Source: Amycolatopsis roodepoortensis
Lineage (GTDB): Bacteria; Actinomycetota; Actinomycetes; Mycobacteriales; Pseudonocardiaceae
Reading direction: 5' to 3'
DNA length: 64,000 nucleotides
Assembly: GCF_014873915.1 (NCBI RefSeq)
Contig: NZ_JADBEJ010000005.1
Span: 2,480,001 to 2,544,000, forward strand
Made by a program: the position numbers and the translations under genes
Part shown: one piece after another, positions 59,342-64,000 of the stretch
Numbering within the stretch: the first letter of the stretch is position 1
How the letters are laid out: each line of letters starts with the position of its first letter
The notes under the pieces: model-generated
The model's input: the letters and a program-made list of their open reading frames with translations, nothing else
Databases searched by the model: none
Told to the model about the DNA's origin: nothing

Positions 59342-60517
59342 GTGACGGCGAGACGGCACGCCGCTGAAGACCTCGCCGCCGAGCACAGCGCGGTGCTCGG
59401 CGGGCTTCTTCGCGAGCGCGAGGAGCTGCTGGCCACCCTCGACCGGGTCGCCGCGCTCAACGGCACCGCGCGACTGATCCGCGAGTCCATCGGCACGCAT
59501 TCCGGCTTCGTCGCCGAGCTGACCGGGCCGGAACAGGCGGTGATCCGCTGGATGTCGGGCACCCGCACGGACGCGCTGCAGGACCTCGCCGTGCCCATCG
59601 GCCAGGGCATCGGCGGGCGGGTGCTCGCGCTGGGCAAGCCGGTGCGGGTCAACGACTACGTCAACTCGCCGAGCATCACCCACCAGTTCGACGCGCAGGT
59701 GCGCGGCGAGGGCCTCGCCGCGATGATCGCCGTCCCGATCGTGAGCGGGACGGAGACCGTCGCCATCGCGTACGCCGCCATGCGGGAGCGCCGCGACTTC
59801 GGTGACGACGCGGTCCAGTCCCTCGAAGACATCGCCACCGAGGCAGGCCGGGCGCTGAAACTGGCGTCGGTCGCCGAAGCCGACCGGGAGACCGCGCTGT
59901 CCTCCGAGCGGCTCCGCATGCAGAGCGCGCTGCACGATTCGGTCGGCGCGCTGCTGTTCTCCATCGGCGTCCAGGTCCGGAACCTGCACGAGGACATCAG
60001 CGACAACCCGGCGCTCGAATCACGGCTGCGGCGGCTGGAGGGTGACGTCTCGGCCGCGTCGAGGGCGCTGCGCGAGTCGTTGCTGGCGTTGTCGGAGTCG
60101 AGCCCGGAACGCGCGCTGCCGGTGGAGCTGGCCGAGCACTGCCGCTCGTTCCAGGCGCGCTGCGGCGTCCCGGCGCGCTTCGTCCAGCTCGCCCCGGTGC
60201 CCCGGCTGGACGCCGAACGCACCGGCCTGCTGGTGGCGGCCGTCCGGGAGGGCCTGCTCAACGTGGAGAAACACGCCGAAGCGCTGTCCGTCGTGGTCAG
60301 CCTGCTGCCCAGCGACGACGGCGTGCAGGTGGTCGTCGCCGACGACGGCACCGGGCATCGCTCCGGAGACGAAGAGCCCGAGCCGGGGACCGGGATGGGG
60401 CTGCGCGCGCTGGCCGAACGCGCCGCGCGGCTCGGCGGCCGGGTCAGTCTGGTGCGCGACGAGGACGACGGCTGCACGCTGCGCGCCTGGGTGCCGGAAC
60501 CGTGCCGTCGCCGGTGA
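59342..60517 (+). CDS. GAF-domain sensor histidine kinase (HisKA_3)
   Basis: 391 residues, soluble. A GAF domain covers about residues 45-185 (VPIGQGIGGRVLALGKPVRVNDY, MIAVPIVSGTETVAIAY). Then comes the NarL-type dimerisation/H-box MQSALHDSVGALLFSIG and an HATPase_c domain with VREGLLNVEKHAEA, VVADDGTG and GMGLRALAERAARLGG. The signal bound by the GAF domain is unknown. The GTG at 59342 is used. It overlaps the response-regulator gene, forming a two-component pair. Confidence 0.92.
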   Translation: MTARRHAAEDLAAEHSAVLGGLLREREELLATLDRVAALNGTARLIRESIGTHSGFVAELTGPEQAVIRWMSGTRTDALQDLAVPIGQGIGGRVLALGKPVRVNDYVNSPSITHQFDAQVRGEGLAAMIAVPIVSGTETVAIAYAAMRERRDFGDDAVQSLEDIATEAGRALKLASVAEADRETALSSERLRMQSALHDSVGALLFSIGVQVRNLHEDISDNPALESRLRRLEGDVSAASRALRESLLALSESSPERALPVELAEHCRSFQARCGVPARFVQLAPVPRLDAERTGLLVAAVREGLLNVEKHAEALSVVVSLLPSDDGVQVVVADDGTGHRSGDEEPEPGTGMGLRALAERAARLGGRVSLVRDEDDGCTLRAWVPEPCRRR

Positions 60518-61128
60518 CGGTGCTCGTCGTGGACGACCATCCGGTGGTCCGCGACGGGGTGAGCCTGCTGCTGCGCTACGACCCGGCGATGACCGTGGTC
60601 GGCTCGGCCGAGACCGGCCGGGCCGCGATCCGGCGGGCGGGTGAACTGAAACCGGCGCTGATCCTGCTGGACCTGCGGTTGCCGGACATGCTCGCGCCCG
60701 AGGTCATCGCCGAACTCAGGGGTGTCCACCCGGCCGGGCGGATCGTCGTGTTCACCGCGCACGGCGACCATCAGGGCGTCCGGGCCGCGCTGGACTCCGG
60801 GGCGCACGGTTGCCTGCTCAAGGACGTCGCCGGGACGGATCTCGTGGCGGCGTTGCGGCAGGTGCTCAAGGGTGAGCGCGTCGTCGATCCGCGGATCTTC
60901 CCCGACGACGGCCAGCGGTCCGACGCGCTGGCCCGCAGCGGACTGACGCGGCGCGAGTACGAGGTCCTCCGGCTGGCGGCGCAGGGTCAGACGAATCCGG
61001 AGATCGCGGAATCGACCGGCCTGGCGCGGAACACGGTGAAGACCTATCTGCAGTCCGCGCTGCACAAACTCGGCGCCCGGAACCGCGTCGAGGCCATCGG
61101 CAAGGCCTCCGAAGCCGGCCTCCTCTGA
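60502..61128 (+). CDS. LuxR/NarL-family response regulator
   Basis: 208 residues. Receiver domain: VLVVDDHPVVRDGV (acidic pair D11/D12), phosphorylated D57 in ILLDLRLPD, conserved Thr in VVFTAHGD and Lys in CLLKDVAG. LuxR-type HTH near residues 147-205: LTRREYEVLRLAAQGQTNPEIAE, RNTVKTYLQSALHKLGARNR. The GTG at 60502 overlaps the kinase gene by 16 bp; a GTG at 60514 would give the more usual GTGA overlap. It may control the transporter operon 169 bp downstream (inference). Confidence 0.93.
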   Translation: MPSPVTVLVVDDHPVVRDGVSLLLRYDPAMTVVGSAETGRAAIRRAGELKPALILLDLRLPDMLAPEVIAELRGVHPAGRIVVFTAHGDHQGVRAALDSGAHGCLLKDVAGTDLVAALRQVLKGERVVDPRIFPDDGQRSDALARSGLTRREYEVLRLAAQGQTNPEIAESTGLARNTVKTYLQSALHKLGARNRVEAIGKASEAGLL

Positions 61129-61296
61129 CCCCCGCGACAACGGTCTCCCCAAGGGCGCCCCGCGCCCGACGGAGACTTCACCGTCGCGCGCCCTGCGGGG
61201 CGTTTCCGTCAGCGCGCGACCAGCAAACACTGTGTCCGTTTTGTAGCCGTGTGGGTCTCCAGGTGGGGGTAACGCGGCGGAGGGTGCCAACGCAGG

Positions 61297-62154
61297 ATGA
61301 CCGCCACCGATCGTGACTCGGGTCACACGGATGGAGGAGGCGGCTTGCTGAGTGTCCGTGATCTTCAAGTGCGGTACGGCCGATCGGTGGCCGCACTGCA
61401 CGGGGTCGACCTCGACGTTTCACCCGATGGAGTGCTGGCCGTCCTCGGCAGCAACGGTGCCGGGAAGTCGACGCTGCTCCGCACCGTGTCGGGCACGCTG
61501 CGTATGCACCGCGGCTCGGTTTCCGCCGGCGAGGTGCGCTACGACGGCAAACCACTGACCAAACTGGACCCCGCCCGCATCGTCGGTCTCGGCGTCGTCG
61601 GCGTCCCCGAGGGCCGCCAGGTCTTCGCGCGGATGACGGTCGAGGAGAACCTGCGCGCGGGCGGGATCGGCGCCCGCTCCCCCGAACAGCGCGCCGCCGC
61701 CCGCAAACGCGTCGACGAGCTCTTCCCGGTCCTGTCCGAACGGGCCAAACAGCGCGCCGGCCTGCTTTCCGGCGGTGAGCAGCAGATGCTCGCGATCGGC
61801 CGCGCGCTGATGTCCGGCCCGCGGCTCCTGCTGCTCGACGAACCTTCGCTCGGGCTCGCGCCGAAGATCGTCGAGCGGATCGGCGACATCATCCGCGAGA
61901 TCCACGAGCAGGGCACCGCCGTGGTGCTGGTCGAGCAGAACGCCGTGATGGCGTTGCGCGTCGCCGATCACGCGATCGTCCTAGAGGTGGGCCGGGTCGC
62001 GCTCGCCGGGACGACGGCCGAACTCGCGTCGAGCGAAGAGGTCCAGCGGCTCTACCTCGGCGGTCACGCCGAATCGCAGGCCACCGCCGAGGCCGAAGCC
62101 GCCGACGCCCGCAAGCAGCTCGCGGGCCGGAGCCTGTCGAGGTGGGCCGGATGA
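61297..62154 (+). CDS. livF: HAAT-family ABC transporter ATP-binding protein (LivF-like)
   Basis: 285 residues. Walker A GSNGAGKST (about 52-60), Q-loop region in VPEGRQVFARMTVEENL, signature LSGGEQQMLAIGRALM, Walker B LLLLDEPSLGLAP and switch VLVEQNA. The GVVGVPEGRQVF block is characteristic of LivF of hydrophobic-amino-acid/amide transporters. A C-terminal Ala/Glu-rich tail of about 30 residues is extra. It is the first gene of the livFGHM operon, which lacks a substrate-binding protein at this end. Confidence 0.93.
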   Translation: MTATDRDSGHTDGGGGLLSVRDLQVRYGRSVAALHGVDLDVSPDGVLAVLGSNGAGKSTLLRTVSGTLRMHRGSVSAGEVRYDGKPLTKLDPARIVGLGVVGVPEGRQVFARMTVEENLRAGGIGARSPEQRAAARKRVDELFPVLSERAKQRAGLLSGGEQQMLAIGRALMSGPRLLLLDEPSLGLAPKIVERIGDIIREIHEQGTAVVLVEQNAVMALRVADHAIVLEVGRVALAGTTAELASSEEVQRLYLGGHAESQATAEAEAADARKQLAGRSLSRWAG

Positions 62155-62927
62155 CGCCTCCCGAACTGCACGTCGAGAACGTGACCCTGCGCTTCGGCGG
62201 GATCAGGGCGCTCGACGACGTCTCCTTCACCGTCGGCTCCGGTTCGCTGCACGCGCTCATCGGGCCGAACGGCGCCGGGAAGTCCAGCTGTTTCAACGTG
62301 ATCAGCGGCCTGTACCGGGCGAACACCGGCCACGTCCGGCTCGGCGACGCCGTCCTTTCCGGACTCCCGCCGCACCGGCTGGCGGGCCTAGGCGTCGGCC
62401 GGTCGTTCCAGAACGCCGCCCTCTCCCCCGGCTCGACCGTGCTCGACAACGTCATGCTCGGACGGCACGCGCTCACCAAGGGCGGCTTCCTCGCCTGCGG
62501 GCTCCGGCTGCCGTGGACGGTCCGCGCCGAACGACGGCATTCCGCGCGGGTGCGGGAGATCTGCGATTTCCTCGGCATCGGCGCGCTGGTGGATCTCCCG
62601 GTCGGCGCGCTGCCCTACGGCGCCGTGAAACGCGTCGACCTCGCCCGCGCACTCGCCGTCGAACCGGTCCTGCTCCTGCTCGACGAACCCGCGGCGGGCA
62701 TGAACGCGACCGAGACCGCCGAACTCGCCGGGACGATCCGCGACGTCCGCGACGAACTCGGCATCTCGATCCTGCTGGTGGAACACGACATGGGACTGGT
62801 GATGGGCATCGCGGACCGGGTCACCGTCCTCGACTTCGGCAGGCGGATCGCCGACGGCACCCCGGCCGAGGTCCAGTCGGATCCGGACGTGATCAAGGCA
62901 TATCTCGGCACGGAGGCCACGGCGTGA
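62151..62927 (+). CDS. livG: HAAT-family ABC transporter ATP-binding protein (LivG-like)
   Basis: 258 residues. Walker A GPNGAGKSS (about 37-45), GLGVGRSFQNAALSPGSTVLDNVMLG, Walker B LLLLDEPAAGMNATE and switch LLVEHDM. The signature loop reads LPYGAVKRVDLARAL rather than the usual LSYGxQRxLEIARAL, a mild departure. The ATG overlaps the LivF gene stop (ATGA). Confidence 0.93.
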   Translation: MTPPELHVENVTLRFGGIRALDDVSFTVGSGSLHALIGPNGAGKSSCFNVISGLYRANTGHVRLGDAVLSGLPPHRLAGLGVGRSFQNAALSPGSTVLDNVMLGRHALTKGGFLACGLRLPWTVRAERRHSARVREICDFLGIGALVDLPVGALPYGAVKRVDLARALAVEPVLLLLDEPAAGMNATETAELAGTIRDVRDELGISILLVEHDMGLVMGIADRVTVLDFGRRIADGTPAEVQSDPDVIKAYLGTEATA

Positions 62928-63802
62928 ACACTTTCCTGCAACTCGTGGTCAACGGACTCGGCAAGGGCGCGGTGTTCGCGTTGCTGGCGCTGGGTTTCGT
63001 GATCATCTTCAAGGCCACCGAAGTGGTCAACTTCGCGCACGGCTCGCTCGTGCTCTTCGGCGGCTATCTGGTCGTCGTGACGCGCGAATCGCTCGGCTGG
63101 GCGGGCGCCTCACTGGTCGGCATCGTCTCGGCCGGTCTGCTCGCGCTGCTGCTGGAACGGTTCCTGCTGTCCCGTTCGCGGCACGCGGACGCGAACAGCC
63201 TGGCGTTGCTGACGATCGGCGTCGACGTGATCATCACCGAGGAGATCGTGCGACGGCTCGGCGTCACGCTGCCGTTCCTCGGCGACGCTTGGGACGCGCA
63301 ACCGTTCCAGCTCGGCGGGATCACGCTGTTCCGCACGCATCTGGTGGCGCTGGTCGTCGCCGCCGTGCTGATCACCGCGTTCACCTTGGCGTTCAAGTAC
63401 TCCAACTGGGGCGTCGCGATGCGGGCGCAGGCCGAGAACCGCGAAGCCGCCGCGCTGATGGGCATCCGCAGTTCCCGGGTGACGGCGACGGCGTGGGTGG
63501 TCGCCGGCGTGCTCGCCGGGGTCGCGGTGCTCTTCATCGCCACGCAGGACTTCTCCGGCGCGGGACTGTCCCGCGGCACGCACTCCATCGCGCTCGCGGC
63601 GTTCCCCGCGGCCATCCTCGGCGGGCTGGACTCGACGGCGGGCGCGGTGGTGGGCGGCCTGGTCGTCGGGCTGGTCGAGGCGCTTTCAGCGCAGTACGTG
63701 TCGTTCGACTTCTCCAAGAGCGCGGTCTTCCTGGTGATGCTCGTGGTCCTGGTGGTGCGGCCGTCGGGGTTGTTCGGGACGAGGGAGAGCACACGTGTCT
63801 GA
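62924..63802 (+). CDS. livH: HAAT-family ABC transporter permease (LivH-like)
   Basis: 292 residues with about eight membrane segments. LivH hallmarks: LVVNGLGKGAVFALLALGFVIIFKATEVVNFAHG (pieces) at the N-terminus and the cytoplasmic loop GVAMRAQAENREAAALMGI before the final helices, with AAFPAAILGGLDSTAGAVVGG. The GTG overlaps the LivG gene stop (GTGA). Confidence 0.93.
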   Translation: MNTFLQLVVNGLGKGAVFALLALGFVIIFKATEVVNFAHGSLVLFGGYLVVVTRESLGWAGASLVGIVSAGLLALLLERFLLSRSRHADANSLALLTIGVDVIITEEIVRRLGVTLPFLGDAWDAQPFQLGGITLFRTHLVALVVAAVLITAFTLAFKYSNWGVAMRAQAENREAAALMGIRSSRVTATAWVVAGVLAGVAVLFIATQDFSGAGLSRGTHSIALAAFPAAILGGLDSTAGAVVGGLVVGLVEALSAQYVSFDFSKSAVFLVMLVVLVVRPSGLFGTRESTRV

Positions 63803-64000
63803 CACCGCCGTGAAAGCCCCTCCCGCCGCCCCGACGGCGCCGCCCCCGAAACGCGATCGCGGACGTCTGCTCAAGGCGCTGGCCTGGATCGCGCTCCTCG
63901 TCGTCCTGCTCGCGATCCCGTTGTACCTCGACGCCGCCTGGCTGAAGGCCGGGCAGTACATGATGATCGGCGGGGTCGGCGCGATCGGGCTGACCATGCT
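63795..64000 (+). CDS. livM: HAAT-family ABC transporter permease (LivM-like), N-terminal part
   Basis: The GTG at 63795 overlaps the end of the LivH gene by 8 bp. The frame is open to the window end and gives 68 residues: a Pro/Ala-rich cytoplasmic lead (APPAAPTAPPPKRDRGR), one membrane segment (LAWIALLVVLLAIPLYL) and the start of another (YMMIGGVGAIGLTML), as in LivM. Position after LivH supports this. The gene is cut by the window edge. Confidence 0.85.
   Translation, partial: MSDTAVKAPPAAPTAPPPKRDRGRLLKALAWIALLVVLLAIPLYLDAAWLKAGQYMMIGGVGAIGLTM

Noticed and set aside
1..64000. tRNA or rRNA genes, riboswitches
   Set aside because: I looked for tRNA-like ggttcgaatcc arms and rRNA landmarks and saw none; no leader resembled a known riboswitch, though a covariance search was not possible here.

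Overview
The window is about 70% G+C, starts many genes with GTG, and packs genes into operons with ATGA/GTGA overlaps. Together with families typical of actinomycetes (valine dehydrogenase, a GPP34 protein, a DUF5302-like small protein, a TrpB2-type tryptophan synthase, an Eis-like acetyltransferase, P450-ferredoxin pairs, a PIG-L deacetylase) this points to a chromosomal segment of a filamentous actinomycete, most likely a Pseudonocardiaceae member such as Amycolatopsis (inference). I see no rRNA or tRNA, no transposase, no phage genes and no CRISPR.

Layout. 0.3-3.2 kb: a small membrane protein, a carotenoid-cleavage-type oxygenase and a divergent tandem-HxlR regulator. 3.3-4.7 kb: a DUF5302-like protein and valine dehydrogenase. 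4.8-11.5 kb: two divergent operons. The left one encodes PaaX regulator, tryptophan 2,3-dioxygenase and kynureninase. The right one encodes a creatininase-family hydrolase, an aryl-CoA ligase, an SDR and an enoyl-CoA hydratase. Together they look like tryptophan to anthranilate to (amino)benzoyl-CoA catabolism. 11.6-20.7 kb: WYL regulator, VOC and SMP-30 proteins, a phosphatase/kinase-like/SDR operon, a secreted subtilisin, an XRE regulator and an acyl-CoA synthetase. 20.8-26.9 kb: a family-A DNA polymerase and HrpA helicase, separated by a 21-bp repeat array. 26.9-32.6 kb: lactate monooxygenase-like enzyme, antiporter, small exported protein, GNAT and APC permease, GPP34. 32.6-37.9 kb: saccharopine-dehydrogenase-like reductase, PHP nuclease-like protein, phosphoesterase, GntR regulator and an IlvD/Edd dehydratase. 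38-42.6 kb: VanW protein, MFS exporter, diguanylate cyclase. 42.9-49.5 kb: TrpB2, an arginase-like protein with dienelactone hydrolase, PIG-L deacetylase, RidA, MtnA and a secreted NTF2-like protein. 49.6-56.3 kb: Eis-like acetyltransferase and two P450 loci with their TetR regulators. 56.5-64 kb: a GlcD-GlcF-type fusion oxidase, a two-component system, and a branched-chain amino-acid/amide-type ABC transporter livFGHM, cut by the window end.

The most unusual content lies between the genes. Several families of long, nearly perfect palindromes recur: (i) compound hairpins built on cgaaagccactttcg, often bounded by ctcgtgagtgg; (ii) hairpins on actgtgtggattt; (iii) ccgcagttagtcggctaa; (iv) a 21-bp periodic unit arranged as two opposed arrays. 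In many cases the stop codon of the neighbouring gene lies inside the repeat, and one element of about 270 bp has terminal inverted repeats that supply the stop codons of both convergent neighbours. These are the best candidates for something undescribed.
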